A stretch of 64,000 nt of DNA from Streptomyces spiramyceticus (GCF_028807635.1 NZ_JARBAX010000001.1:2992501-3056500), one strand, 5' to 3'; positions 17,100-25,534 are shown, counted from the first letter of the stretch. The notes: a model not told the origin generated them from the letters alone. A program made the numbers and translations.

Positions 17100-18203
17100 G
17101 ACGCTGAGGCCCTTGCCGCGCAGCCAGGCCGCCGGGTCGATGCCGTCGCCACCGGGCGTGTGCACTTCGAGGTGCAGGTGCGCGCCGGTGACATTGCCGG
17201 TGGCGCCCACGCGGCCGATGACCTCGCCGGTGGAGACCTTCTGGCCGACGCTGACGCCGATCGAGGACTGGTGGCTGTACGAGACCTCCGTGCCGTCCTC
17301 CAGCTCGATCACCGTGTGGTAGCCGTACGAGCCGGACCAGCCGGCCGACTTGACGGTGCCGCCGTGCACGGCCTTGAGCGGCGTGCCCGTCGGGGCGGCG
17401 AAGTCGAGGCCCGTGTGGTAGCCGGAGGACCACATCGAACCGGCCTGGCCGAAGGTCGAGCTGATCGTGTACGAGGAGAGCGGCATGGCGTAGCTCGCGG
17501 CGAGCTTGGCGAGGCGCTCCTCCTCGGCCTTGGCCGCCGCGGCCTCCTCGGCCTTGCGCTTCTCCTCCGCGGCCTTCGCCTCCGCCTCGCGCTTCTCCTC
17601 GGCGGCCTTGTCCTCCGCGGCGCTCTGCTGCTTGGCGGCCTCGGCGGCGGCCTTCTCGGCGGCCTCCCTCTCGGCGGCCTCCTTCGCCTCGGCGTCGGCC
17701 GCGTCCTGCTGCTGCTCGGCCTGCTGGAGGATGCGGGCGCGCAGTGCCTCGCCCGCGTCGGTGGTGCCCTGCTGCGCGTCTGCGGTGGTGACGCCGGCGC
17801 TGGTGAGCGGGGCCGCGGCCACGACCGCTTCACCCGCGGTGGCCAGGTCGGTGGTGTCCGAGTCGTCGGACATGAGGGAGCCGACGCCGGGAAGGGACTC
17901 GGCGTCGGGCAGTGAGTCGGCTATCGCGTCGGGAAGGGAGATCGAAACCCGCGGCTTGTCCTGCGCGGTCGCGATGCCGCCCGCGCCGACAGCGGCGATG
18001 ACGCCGACGCCGAGAACGGTCGAGCTACGGCCGATTCCGCCGCGCTGCTTGGCGACGCGGTGACGGCCGCGTACGGGCCGGACGGACTCGGCGGTGGGGT
18101 TCCACTCTTCCCAGGTCCCCTCCCCGGCGCCGAAAGCATCGGTGTCGTTCGGCACCCCGTAAGGGGGCAGGGTGGCTTCGGGGGCAGGCCTGTTTGACGC
18201 CAC
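17097..18203 (-). CDS. M23-family metallopeptidase (cell-wall hydrolase) with coiled coil
   Basis: A secreted or membrane-attached peptidoglycan endopeptidase of 368 residues. A cytoplasmic-looking N-terminus of about 60 residues precedes a hydrophobic segment (STVLGVGVIAAVGAGGIATA). A long Ala/Glu/Lys coiled coil covers about 150-235, and an LytM/M23 domain ends the protein. The zinc ligands are visible in GYHTGLDFAAP (H and D) and in GAHLHLEVH (HxH). The GTG at 18203 is preceded by AAGGAG. Upstream lies a c-di-AMP riboswitch, so expression is probably linked to cyclic di-AMP, osmotic state and spore germination, as for other Streptomyces wall hydrolases. Confidence 0.9.
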   Translation of the reverse strand: MASNRPAPEATLPPYGVPNDTDAFGAGEGTWEEWNPTAESVRPVRGRHRVAKQRGGIGRSSTVLGVGVIAAVGAGGIATAQDKPRVSISLPDAIADSLPDAESLPGVGSLMSDDSDTTDLATAGEAVVAAAPLTSAGVTTADAQQGTTDAGEALRARILQQAEQQQDAADAEAKEAAEREAAEKAAAEAAKQQSAAEDKAAEEKREAEAKAAEEKRKAEEAAAAKAEEERLAKLAASYAMPLSSYTISSTFGQAGSMWSSGYHTGLDFAAPTGTPLKAVHGGTVKSAGWSGSYGYHTVIELEDGTEVSYSHQSSIGVSVGQKVSTGEVIGRVGATGNVTGAHLHLEVHTPGGDGIDPAAWLRGKGLSV

Positions 18204-18227
18204 GGAGGCGTGCTCCTTTCCTTCCTT

Positions 18228-18362
18228 CTCGCCTACCGGGTTAGCTGACGGGTTCGGAGCAGGAAGGTCTCCTACGAGCCTCTCCGTACGTACGAGACGT
18301 ACGAAGGCCGGCCCGATTCACCCCAAGGAATGGTTCCCCGGTTCCCTTGCGGAATTCGGCGC
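18228..18362 (-). promoter_or_regulatory. c-di-AMP riboswitch (ydaO/yuaA class) upstream of M23 peptidase
   Basis: Read on the minus strand, the leader contains the conserved blocks of this class in order: GCAAGGGAACCGGGGAACCA, then TTGGGGTGAATCGG, then GAGACCTTCCTGCTCCGAAC, then CCGTCAGCTAACCCGGTAGG. A variable hairpin of TACGTACG type lies in the middle. The 3' edge is about 25 bases before the GTG start of the peptidase. In Streptomyces this class controls resuscitation-promoting factors and wall hydrolases; c-di-AMP binding is expected to lower expression. Confidence 0.93.
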
Positions 18363-18618
18363 GTGCGCACGGTGTCGTCTCTTGCGACGACTGGGACGAC
18401 CGCGCTGCGTTATCGAACGTTAATAGACAGGGGGGTCCGTTTCCAAGCTGTTCCCGGTGATCGTTAACGGCATTGGCCCGCACCAATCAGGACACAACTG
18501 ACCACAATCGGGCGAGTTGACCGCCCCTCAGAAAACATCCGCCCCATGACGGTTCGTCAATTGTTATGCGGAGGGGTGTCTTGCGATTACCCAGCGTCGC
18601 GAAGCTAGGTTTCGGGAC
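18363..18618. other. Intergenic region upstream of riboswitch
   Basis: No gene was seen in these 256 bases. The stretch near 18410-18470 is relatively A/T-rich (CGTTAATAGACAG, GATCGTTAACGGCATTG) and probably carries the promoter of the riboswitch transcript on the minus strand. Confidence 0.35.
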
Positions 18619-19206
18619 ATGGTTGTCAGCAGCACGCAATCCGTGGCCGACCGCTACCGCGAGTTCTCCGTGGAGCAGGCACGAGGGGTATCTCCCGTAT
18701 ACGCCGAACTCACCGCCCGCATCAGCGAGGACCAGGACCTCTGCGCCCGCATCGCCGCCCTGCCCCCCGGCAACATGAGCCCGCGCGCTGCGCCACCCTG
18801 CTCCCCGCCCTCGCCACGCTCCCCCAGCCGCTCGCCCTGATCGAGGTCGGCGCTTCGGCCGGCCTGTGCCTGCATCCCGACCGCTACGCCTACCGCTACA
18901 ACGGCGGCGAGCAACTGGGCAGTTCGCCCGTCACCCTCGACTGCCGCACAGAAGGCCCCGTGCCCCTGCCCGCCGCACTCCCCGAGGTCGCCTGGCGCGC
19001 AGGCATCGACCTCAACCCGCTGGACACCACCGACGAGGAGGACGTCCGCTGGCTCCGGTCACTGATCTGGCCGGGCCGCACGGAGCGCCCCCGCCGTCGA
19101 CGAGCGCGCGGTCGCCTTTACGGCACCGCACGGGCAGAGCGTCTCTGATTGGCTTAGGGATCCCGTGGGTTGCACGGGATCAGAGCACCGGGATGAGACC
19201 CAGTGA
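18619..19206 (+). pseudogene. DUF2332 family protein, disrupted remnant
   Basis: Three reading frames together spell pieces of a DUF2332 protein, which normally has about 330 residues. Frame 1 gives the N-terminus (SVADRYREFSVEQARGVSPV, to about 18780). Frame 3 continues with CATLLPALATLPQPLALIEV, then GASAGLCLHPDRYAYRYNGG, to about 19095. Frame 1 again gives a C-terminal-like piece (DERAVAFTAPHGQSV), ending at a TGA at 19204-19206. The region expected between LPPGN and TLLPALATL is missing, and most of the C-terminal half is also gone. So the gene has at least two deletions with frameshifts and cannot make the normal protein. The overlap with the abnormal tail of the neighbouring phosphatase suggests one rearrangement touched both. 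Confidence 0.8.
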
Positions 19207-20554
19207 AGCCAATCGCCTTCGTGCCCTGGTGCCGATGGACGAAGCCGTCGGCCCGCGTGGCACGTCCCTCCGGACGCTGGCCGATCAGGCACACAGGTCC
19301 TGACCGGGGAGGGTGCCTGACGTCGCCTGGGCGCCGGGCATGCATGTCACACTCTGCCACGGGATCACTACGGTTGGCTAATCCGACTGGTGGGCCTGCA
19401 CTGGCTCGGTGGACCCGCTTGATGATGTCCACCGTCCTGCGGCGGTCCTGCTGCCCCTCCGCGGGCCGCCCGACCGCCAGCAGGGCCATGTCGTCCGTGG
19501 CCCCGCCCCCCGTGTGCAGCCGTACGTCGTCGATGATCGCGTCGAGCAGGTCGCCGGGGCCCGGGAAAAGGCGCCCGCGCAGCCGGGCGGCCGGATCGTA
19601 GAAGACGCCCGCCGCGTTCCTGGCCTCCGAAAGGCCGTCCGTATAGAGCAGCAGCGTGGCCCCGGCGGGGAACGCGTACTCCTGCGCCCGGTCCGGCCAG
19701 TCCCCCAGCCCCATGCCCAGCGGCAGCGCGGTCTCGGTGGGCTCGATGGGCTGGAGGCCCCCGTCGGCGTACAGCAGCAGCGGCTCCGGATGGCCTCGGT
19801 TGACCAGCCGTACGATGCCCTCGCCGTGCGGGATCTCGGCGAGGACGGCGGTGGTGAACCCCTCGAAGGCATCCAGCCCGTCCCGCCGCGCGCCCTCCCG
19901 CTCCAGCGCCCGCTCCAGCCGCCGCGCGACCTCTTCGAGCGAGCCCTCCTGCTCGGCGGCCTCCCGGAACGCCCCGACGACGATCGCCACCGCCTCCACC
20001 GCGCCGAGCCCCTTGCCGCGTACGTCGCCCACCACGAGACGCACCCCGCTGGGGGTGTCCTGTACGGCGAAGAGGTCGCCGCCGATGAAGGCGTCCGCCC
20101 GCGCGGCCTCGTACCGCGCCGCGACCATGAGCCCGGCGATGCGGTCGGCGGGGATGGGGATCACTGCGCGCTGGGCGGCCTCCGCGATCTCGCGCGCGGA
20201 CGCGAGCTGCCGGCCGCTGCGGCGTACGACACGGTTGATGACGACCGCCAAGGCGGCCACGGTGATGACGGTGACGAACTCGGTGACGGCCTCGACCTGC
20301 GTCGCGGTGCCGTTGTGGAGGTGCAGGGCCGCGACGACAGCGGCCACGACGGCGCCGGTCAGCAACGTGCCGTGGAGGGTGAAGAAGGGTGCGGCGATCA
20401 GCGGGGCGGCGGCGAAGAGCGGCGACGCGGTGAAGTTGGGCGGAGTCGCGAGGTCGAAGATGCACCCGCCGACGATCAGCAGCGCGGGCAGTGCCCGGAC
20501 GAACATCCGTGTCGTGCGCACGACACGGCTGCCGCCTCCGTCTTGGTTCCCCAC
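19154..20554 (-). CDS. Membrane-anchored PP2C (SpoIIE/RsbU-type) phosphatase with abnormal C-terminal tail
   Basis: A protein with two or three membrane helices at the N-terminus (LPALLIVGGCIFDLA; PLIAAPFFTLHGTLLTGAVV; FVTVITVAALAVVINRVV), then a PP2C phosphatase. The phosphatase shows GGDLFAV, VGDVRGKGL, NRGHPEPLLLY, LLLYTDGLSEAR and GGATDDMALLAV, which are its metal and core motifs. It is probably a serine/threonine phosphatase in sigma-factor partner switching. After TDDMALLAVGRP, where relatives usually end, about 100 more residues follow that look like translated intergenic DNA and include a TTA codon. The original stop was probably lost. The GTG at 20554 follows AGGAG; the longer start at 20638 is unlikely. 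Confidence 0.75.
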   Translation of the reverse strand: MGNQDGGGSRVVRTTRMFVRALPALLIVGGCIFDLATPPNFTASPLFAAAPLIAAPFFTLHGTLLTGAVVAAVVAALHLHNGTATQVEAVTEFVTVITVAALAVVINRVVRRSGRQLASAREIAEAAQRAVIPIPADRIAGLMVAARYEAARADAFIGGDLFAVQDTPSGVRLVVGDVRGKGLGAVEAVAIVVGAFREAAEQEGSLEEVARRLERALEREGARRDGLDAFEGFTTAVLAEIPHGEGIVRLVNRGHPEPLLLYADGGLQPIEPTETALPLGMGLGDWPDRAQEYAFPAGATLLLYTDGLSEARNAAGVFYDPAARLRGRLFPGPGDLLDAIIDDVRLHTGGGATDDMALLAVGRPAEGQQDRRRTVDIIKRVHRASAGPPVGLANRSDPVAECDMHARRPGDVRHPPRSGPVCLIGQRPEGRATRADGFVHRHQGTKAIGFTGSHPGALIPCNPRDP

Positions 20555-20655
20555 CTGTGGTCTCCTGCCCAGTCCGCACCCGGGTGCGGACGGTACCGCG
20601 CCCCACTCAGGCTGGCCGCAGCCGCGCCGCACGGCCAACCGGTGTCGGCCGATCG

Positions 20656-20702
20656 GGGGACGCGGGGACAGGGGGACAGGGGGACAGGGGGACAGGGGAC
20701 GG
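20656..20702. repeat. 8-bp tandem repeat GGGGGACA
   Basis: About four and a half copies of ACAGGGGG lie between the two minus-strand genes, just upstream of the phosphatase region and downstream of the TipA-like gene. Such G-rich runs are prone to slippage. No function is visible. Confidence 0.7.
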
Positions 20703-20744
20703 AGGACGGGGGGACGCGATGGGCCTTGGGGACGCTTCGGGGCG

Positions 20745-21491
20745 TCAGTCGGTGAGGTGCCGCTCGGCGTACACCTTCATCGCATCCCGGACGAAGACGG
20801 CCGTGCCCTCGCCGTGCCGGTCGTACGTCGCGGTGAAGCGGGGGTCGGCGACGTACATCTCGCCGAGCCCGAGGACGTACGACCTGGACGGCGTGACCGT
20901 CACCGACAGCCACTCGACCTGCCGCCGCACGATGTCCTGCACCTCGTCACCGGCGACGGCCTTGCCCTCCTTCAGCGCCCGGGCGAAGTCCTCGCCGATC
21001 CGGATCTGCTTGTCCTGGAACGCCTTTTTCTCCTCGGCGCTGAGCGACCGCCACCAGCGGTCACCCTTCTCGTACGCGTCACGCCCCCAGCGCTCGGTCA
21101 CCTCCTGCTCGTACTGCGTGTGATCGAACCCGTCGAATACTTCCTCGGCCATGAGCTCTTCCCCTTCCTCGGTTTTCCGCAGAGTGGTCCGCACGGAGGC
21201 GATCTGTCGCCCAATGCGCTCCCGTTCCTGCTCCAGCAGCGCCAGATGCGTGCGCAGGGCGCCGGCTGTATCCCGCTGGCCGTCGAGCACCTCCGCGATG
21301 GCGGGCAGCCCGAGCCCCAGCTCACGCAGCAGCAGAATGCGCTGCAGCCGTACGAGCGCCTCCTGGTCGTAATAGCGGTATCCATTGCTCCCGACCCGGC
21401 TGGGCGCCAGCAGTCCCAGGTCGCCGTAGTGGCGCAAGGTGCGGCTGGTGGTTCCGGCTTTGCGTGCGATGTCCTGGATCGACCACTCCAT
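20745..21491 (-). CDS. MerR-family regulator with TipAS-like antibiotic-binding domain
   Basis: A 248-residue regulator with an N-terminal MerR winged helix (SIQDIARKAGTTSRTLRHYG, then LLAPSRVGSNGYRYYDQEAL), a coiled-coil dimerisation helix (about 85-115), and a C-terminal TipAS-type domain (about 130-245, including FDHTQYEQEVTERWG). TipAL of S. lividans uses this domain to trap thiopeptides and activates its own promoter. A similar self-activating drug sensor is expected here. A TipAS-like Cys is not obvious, so covalent thiopeptide capture may not occur. It stands alone with no transporter adjacent. The ATG at 21491 gives the canonical MerR N-terminus. Confidence 0.87.
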   Translation of the reverse strand: MEWSIQDIARKAGTTSRTLRHYGDLGLLAPSRVGSNGYRYYDQEALVRLQRILLLRELGLGLPAIAEVLDGQRDTAGALRTHLALLEQERERIGRQIASVRTTLRKTEEGEELMAEEVFDGFDHTQYEQEVTERWGRDAYEKGDRWWRSLSAEEKKAFQDKQIRIGEDFARALKEGKAVAGDEVQDIVRRQVEWLSVTVTPSRSYVLGLGEMYVADPRFTATYDRHGEGTAVFVRDAMKVYAERHLTD

Positions 21492-21548
21492 GACTCACAC
21501 GCTAAATCTTGACGTTGCGTAAAGGTCAAGGGAGAAAGCGCGGACACG

Positions 21549-21580
21549 AAAAAGGCCCGGACTCAAAGAGTCCGGGCCTT
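21549..21580 (-). terminator. Intrinsic terminator of tRNA-fMet
   Basis: A 12-bp stem (AAGGCCCGGACT with AGTCCGGGCCTT) around a 5-base loop is followed on the minus strand by a T-run. It lies directly downstream of the tRNA. Confidence 0.85.
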
Positions 21581-21597
21581 GATCACTACTTCTTCAG

Positions 21598-21671
21598 TAG
21601 CGGGGACAGGATTTGAACCTGCGACCTCTGGGTTATGAGCCCAGCGAGCTACCGAGCTGCTCCACCCCGCG
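21598..21671 (-). tRNA. tRNA-fMet (CAT), initiator
   Basis: Read on the minus strand it starts CGCGGGGTGGAGCAGCTCGG and folds into a full cloverleaf. The anticodon loop is CTCATAA, and the anticodon stem has the three G-C pairs (GGG/CCC) of initiator tRNAs. The first base pair is mismatched (C with T), which also marks initiators. No CCA is encoded. Confidence 0.95.
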
Positions 21672-21744
21672 TCGGTAAACACAACTCTACGCCATTGGTG
21701 GAGCACCGCCGACCACCTGCGGTCCGGGCCCGACACACGGGCGC

Positions 21745-21761
21745 GTTCAGCCCCCGTTCAG
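21745..21761 (+). promoter_or_regulatory. GTTCAG direct repeats upstream of response regulator
   Basis: GTTCAG occurs at 21745-21750 and 21756-21761, 11 bp apart, so both lie on the same face of the helix, as expected for OmpR-type dimers. The same hexamer recurs before the lipoprotein gene. The start codon is 24 bases downstream. Confidence 0.6.
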
Positions 21762-21784
21762 GTGGCCCGGGTCACAATCGCCGC

Positions 21785-22462
21785 ATGCGGGTTCTGGTCG
21801 TCGAGGACGAGGAGCGCTTCGCCGAAGGGCTGCGCAACGGCCTGGAGGCGGAGGGCTTCGCCGTCGACGTCGAACTCAACGGTACGGACGGCCTGTGGCG
21901 GGCGCGCGAGACCGCGTACGACGCGATCGTCCTCGACATCATGCTGCCGGGCCTGAACGGCTACCGCGTCTGCGCCGCCCTGCGCGCCGAGGGCAACTGG
22001 ACGCCGATCCTGATGCTCACCGCCAAGGAGGGCGAGTGGGACGAGGTCGAGGGCCTCGACGCCGGCGCCGACGACTACCTGACCAAGCCCTTCTCGTACG
22101 CCGTACTGCTCGCCCGGCTGCGTGCGCTCCTGCGCCGCGACCCGCACCAGCGGCCCGCCGTGCTCAGCGCCGGGGGGCTGCGACTGGATCCGGCGGCCAA
22201 GGAGGTCTCCCGCGACGGCGTACGGGTCGAGCTGACCGCACGGGAGCTGGCGTTGCTGGAGTTCCTGCTGCGCAGGCGCGGCGAGACGGTGTCCAAGCGG
22301 GAGATTCTTGCGCACGTGTGGGACGACGACTTCGAGGGCGACCCGAACATCGTCGAGGTCTACATCCGCCATCTGCGCAACAAGCTCGACCGGCCTTTCG
22401 GGCGGGCCGCCATCGAGACGATGCGCGGCAGCGGCTACCGGCTGGCCCCGGACGGCGGCTGA
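21785..22462 (+). CDS. OmpR/PhoB-family response regulator
   Basis: A 225-residue two-component regulator with a receiver domain (VLVVEDEERFAEGL; phosphoryl-acceptor Asp in VLDIMLPGLNGY, about residue 51; TAKEGEWDE; conserved Lys in DYLTKPF) and a C-terminal winged helix (LTARELALLEFLLRR to VYIRHLRNKLD). It is the first gene of a regulator-kinase pair, with the kinase starting two bases after its stop. The ATG at 21785 gives the standard receiver start; the longer frame to 21635 covers tRNA and promoter DNA. GTTCAG repeats in front suggest autoregulation. Confidence 0.93.
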   Translation: MRVLVVEDEERFAEGLRNGLEAEGFAVDVELNGTDGLWRARETAYDAIVLDIMLPGLNGYRVCAALRAEGNWTPILMLTAKEGEWDEVEGLDAGADDYLTKPFSYAVLLARLRALLRRDPHQRPAVLSAGGLRLDPAAKEVSRDGVRVELTARELALLEFLLRRRGETVSKREILAHVWDDDFEGDPNIVEVYIRHLRNKLDRPFGRAAIETMRGSGYRLAPDGG

Positions 22463-22464
22463 CG

Positions 22465-23868
22465 ATGCGGCGGACGATGCGGCGACTGACGATGCGCCGG
22501 CGGACGGGCTTTCCGAGGGGGGTCCGGTTCCGGTCGGCCGTCGTGGCCGTTCTCGTCGTCGCCGTGGGGCTGGTCGCGGGAGCCGTGACCCTGGTCGCGC
22601 TGCTACGGGCCGAACTGACCGGCGACGTACGGGAGACGGCCCGTACCCGCGCCGAGCAGGTGGCATCCGTGATCGACTCGGGGCGCGGGCTGCCTTCGCT
22701 GGCCGTGGCCGAGCCCGAGGAGCAGTTCATCCAGGTCCTGGACTCCGAGGGCACGGTGGTGGCGTCCAGCGGGAATGTGCAGGGTCTGCCCGCGCTGGTG
22801 CGCCCGGACGAGGACGGCGAAACGAGGACCACCACGCCGTTGGACGAGGACGAGTTCCTGGTGGTCGCGGCGACCGCCGAGGGGCCGGAACCGCCGGACA
22901 GCCGCAGGACGGTGCTGGTCGGGCGAGCCCTGATCGCGGTCGCCGAATCGACGCAGATCGTCACCCGGCTGCTGCTGGTGGGGCTGCCGCTGCTGCTCCT
23001 GCTGGCCGCGTGGGCCACCTGGACGGCGGTCGGACGGGCGCTGGCGCCGGTCGAAGCGATGCGCGCCGAGGTCGACGCGATCTCCTCCGCCGAACTGCAC
23101 CGGCGGGTGCCGCTGCCGCGCGGCCGCGACGAGATCGCACGGCTCGCCGCCACCATGAACAGCATGCTGGCCCGCCTGGAACGCGCCCAGACGGCGCAGC
23201 GGCGCTTCATCTCGGACGCCTCGCACGAACTGCGTTCGCCCGTCGCCTCCATCCGCCAGCATGCCGAGGTCGCGCTCGCCCACCCCGGCCGGACGGCCCC
23301 CGAGGAGCTGGCGGCAACCGTACTTGCGGAGGATCTACGGATCCAGGGGCTCGTCGACGACCTGCTCCTTCTCGCACGGGCCGACGAGGACGCGCTGCGC
23401 CCGCGCCTGCAAACGGTCGACCTCGACGACCTGGTTCTGGACGAGGCGCGGCGGCTGCGCTCGACGGCCACCGGGCTGCGGATCCGGACCGCGGGGGTGT
23501 CGGCGGCGAGGCTGGAGGCGGACGCGCAGGGCCTGCGGCGGGTGCTGCGCAATCTCGGCGACAACGCGGCACGCCACGCCCGCTCGCAGGTCGCGTTCGA
23601 CCTCGCGGAGCGGGAGGACGGCCGGATCGTGCTCGGGGTCGAGGACGACGGCCCCGGAGTGCCGGCCGCCGATCGGGAGCGGGTCTTCGAGCGGTTCGTA
23701 CGCCTCGACGACGCGCGATCCCGCTCCGGGGGAACCGGCGGCAGCGGGCTCGGGCTGGCGATCGTCGCGGAGCTGGTGGCGGCGTACGGCGGTACGGCCA
23801 CGGTGTCCGAAAGTGCCCTGGGCGGGGCCCGCTTCGAGGTGTCGCTGCCTGGGCCGGTCGGCAGCTGA
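22465..23868 (+). CDS. Sensor histidine kinase, HAMP-containing, partner of OmpR-type regulator
   Basis: A 467-residue kinase with an N-terminal Arg-rich start, a first membrane helix (SAVVAVLVVAVGLVAGAVTL), an extracytoplasmic sensor of about 110 residues, a second helix (LLLVGLPLLLLLAAWATW) and a HAMP linker. The HisKA H-box is ISDASHELRSPVASIRQH (His about residue 255), and a HATPase domain follows with N-box NLGDNAARHA, then DDGPGVP and GSGLGLAIV. The ATG at 22465 lies two bases after the regulator stop, so translation is probably coupled. It should phosphorylate that regulator. The stimulus is unknown but may involve the lipoprotein encoded next. Confidence 0.93.
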   Translation: MRRTMRRLTMRRRTGFPRGVRFRSAVVAVLVVAVGLVAGAVTLVALLRAELTGDVRETARTRAEQVASVIDSGRGLPSLAVAEPEEQFIQVLDSEGTVVASSGNVQGLPALVRPDEDGETRTTTPLDEDEFLVVAATAEGPEPPDSRRTVLVGRALIAVAESTQIVTRLLLVGLPLLLLLAAWATWTAVGRALAPVEAMRAEVDAISSAELHRRVPLPRGRDEIARLAATMNSMLARLERAQTAQRRFISDASHELRSPVASIRQHAEVALAHPGRTAPEELAATVLAEDLRIQGLVDDLLLLARADEDALRPRLQTVDLDDLVLDEARRLRSTATGLRIRTAGVSAARLEADAQGLRRVLRNLGDNAARHARSQVAFDLAEREDGRIVLGVEDDGPGVPAADRERVFERFVRLDDARSRSGGTGGSGLGLAIVAELVAAYGGTATVSESALGGARFEVSLPGPVGS

Positions 23869-23874
23869 AGGCCC

Positions 23875-23901
23875 GTTCAGCTTCGTTCAGGCTCCTTTCA
23901 G
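23875..23901 (+). promoter_or_regulatory. Triple TTCAG direct repeat upstream of lipoprotein gene
   Basis: GTTCAG at 23875 and 23885, and TTTCAG at 23896, are spaced 10 and 11 bp apart. This matches the repeats before the response-regulator gene. It marks the lipoprotein gene as the probable main target of the regulator. Confidence 0.6.
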
Positions 23902-23953
23902 CGCCCGGCTGCCACGCTCTCCGTACCGAGTCGGATCGGACGAGGAGGCAGCC

Positions 23954-25312
23954 ATGAGAAACCGAAAGCTGAACCTGGCGGCCGCGGTGGGCGTGGCCCT
24001 GACCGCGACGCTCGCGACCGGTGCGTGCGGCGCCGACGCCTCGGAGCCGAAGGCGCGTACGGACTGTGTGCGGGTCGTGGACGAGGACACCGGCGAGCCG
24101 ACCGACGAATGCCTGCCGCTCGCACCCGAGAAGGACCGGGTGGACACGGCCGAGCCGGTCTTCACGCGTCCGACCTCCATCACCAACCCGCTCCACCCGA
24201 GCTCGGAGGTCAAGCAGGTGATCTACGGCGGCCAGGTCGACGACAAGCCGTTCCGGACCGAGTTCACCCTGCTGCCCGACACCAAAACCATCACGATGAA
24301 CGGCGAAAAGGTGAAGGTGCGCACGCTCCAGTACATGGCGCTGTCCGACGGACGCATCGTGGAGCTCGCGCACGACTGGTTCGCACAGGCCGACGACGGC
24401 TCCGTCTGGTACTTCGGCGAAGACGTCTTCAACTACGAGGACGGCGTCGTGGCCGACACCGAAGGCACCTGGCTGGCCGGAAAGACCGGGCCCCCCGCCA
24501 TGATCATGCCTGCCGACCCGAAGGTCGGAGACGTGTACCGGCCGGAGAACGTCCCGGAGGTCGTCTTCGAGGAGGTCACCGTCAAGGCCGTGAACCAGAC
24601 GGTCAAGGGTCCGTACGGGCCGGTCAAGGGCGCGATCACAGTGGCCGAGCTGCACATGGACGGCTCCCGTGAGGAGAAGGTCTTCGCACCCGGGTACGGG
24701 GAGTTCTCCACCGGTAAGGAGGGCGAGCTGGAGGCCGTCTCACTCGCCGTCCCGACCGATGCGAAGCCCGGCCCTGTGCCGGAGAAGCTGACCGCCCTGT
24801 CGACCGCCGTCCGTGACGCGCACAGTGACGGGGCGCCGGACCCGGCAGCGGCCGAGAACGTGCGTGCCGCCTGGGACGCGTACCGGACCTCGGACCGTGT
24901 CCCGGACCTGCTCACCCAGCAGATGAACCGCGACCTCGACGCGCTCGCCGAGGCCGTCAAGGCGCGCGACGCGGAGCTCGTGCACGGAGCGGTCCTGCGG
25001 GTCGCCCAGAACGACCTCGACCTGCACCTGCACTACGAACCGCTCGCCAAGGTCGAGTCGGACCGCATGGACCTGTGGGCCCGTCAGCTGAAGCTGGACG
25101 CGGAGGCCGACGACGCGGGCGCGGTCGCAGGAACTGTCACCAGCCTCGAACTCACCTGGGACCGTGTCCGGCACAACACCGCGCCCGACAAGGCGAAGCA
25201 GATCGAGGACCGGCTGCGCGAACTGCGCGGCGCGGCCGACCGCAAGGACACTGCCGCGGCGGCGGAGTCGGCACCCCGGCTCATGGCCGCACTGGCGCAG
25301 GCAAAGACCTGA
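23954..25312 (+). CDS. Lipoprotein, probable target of the adjacent two-component system
   Basis: A 452-residue exported protein. The N-terminus has a positively charged start (MRNRKLN), a hydrophobic stretch and a lipobox-like LATGAC, with Cys about residue 25 as the lipid anchor. The mature part has no domain I recognise; a beta-rich region (about 60-290) with VWYFGEDVFNYEDG is followed by a helical C-terminus (about 300-450). The ATG at 23954 follows GAGGAGG. It lies 85 bases after the kinase gene and has its own repeat-containing promoter region. A role in the cell envelope or as a sensing partner of the kinase is inferred from position only. Confidence 0.82.
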   Translation: MRNRKLNLAAAVGVALTATLATGACGADASEPKARTDCVRVVDEDTGEPTDECLPLAPEKDRVDTAEPVFTRPTSITNPLHPSSEVKQVIYGGQVDDKPFRTEFTLLPDTKTITMNGEKVKVRTLQYMALSDGRIVELAHDWFAQADDGSVWYFGEDVFNYEDGVVADTEGTWLAGKTGPPAMIMPADPKVGDVYRPENVPEVVFEEVTVKAVNQTVKGPYGPVKGAITVAELHMDGSREEKVFAPGYGEFSTGKEGELEAVSLAVPTDAKPGPVPEKLTALSTAVRDAHSDGAPDPAAAENVRAAWDAYRTSDRVPDLLTQQMNRDLDALAEAVKARDAELVHGAVLRVAQNDLDLHLHYEPLAKVESDRMDLWARQLKLDAEADDAGAVAGTVTSLELTWDRVRHNTAPDKAKQIEDRLRELRGAADRKDTAAAAESAPRLMAALAQAKT

Positions 25313-25313
25313 G

Positions 25314-25520
25314 TCACTCGGCGATCTCTGTCCGTTCCCACCACTCATAGACGGTCAGCCGGCCCTCCGCACTGTCCTGGTGGCGCGGTGGGGAGGTGAT
25401 CTTGAAGTGCTCGTACCCGCCGCGGTGCGGAATCTTCAGCTCTTTTCCGGGGGGCGTGATCGGAACGATCCGCTCGTGCAGGTCGTTCGGTCCGCCCTCC
25501 AGAAGTGCCTTTTCTGTCAT
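25314..25520 (-). CDS. DUF5988 family small protein
   Basis: A 68-residue acidic-basic protein starting MTEKALLEGGPNDL and ending VYEWWERTEIAE, which I recognise as the DUF5988 pattern found across Streptomyces. No catalytic motif or membrane segment is visible; its function is unknown. The ATG at 25520 is chosen because the family starts there; the upstream frame reads into the preceding gene. It lies 14 bases after the SRPBCC gene stop in the same direction, so the two are probably co-transcribed. It converges with the lipoprotein gene, with the two stops one base apart. Confidence 0.7.
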   Translation of the reverse strand: MTEKALLEGGPNDLHERIVPITPPGKELKIPHRGGYEHFKITSPPRHQDSAEGRLTVYEWWERTEIAE

Positions 25521-25534
25521 GCCCCCCAGTGTTC

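Noticed and set aside
19154..19206. Insertion-sequence remnant between DUF2332 and PP2C genes, suggested by ATTGGCTT / AAGCCAAT inverted repeats
   Set aside because: The arms are short, no transposase fragment was found and no target duplication is visible.
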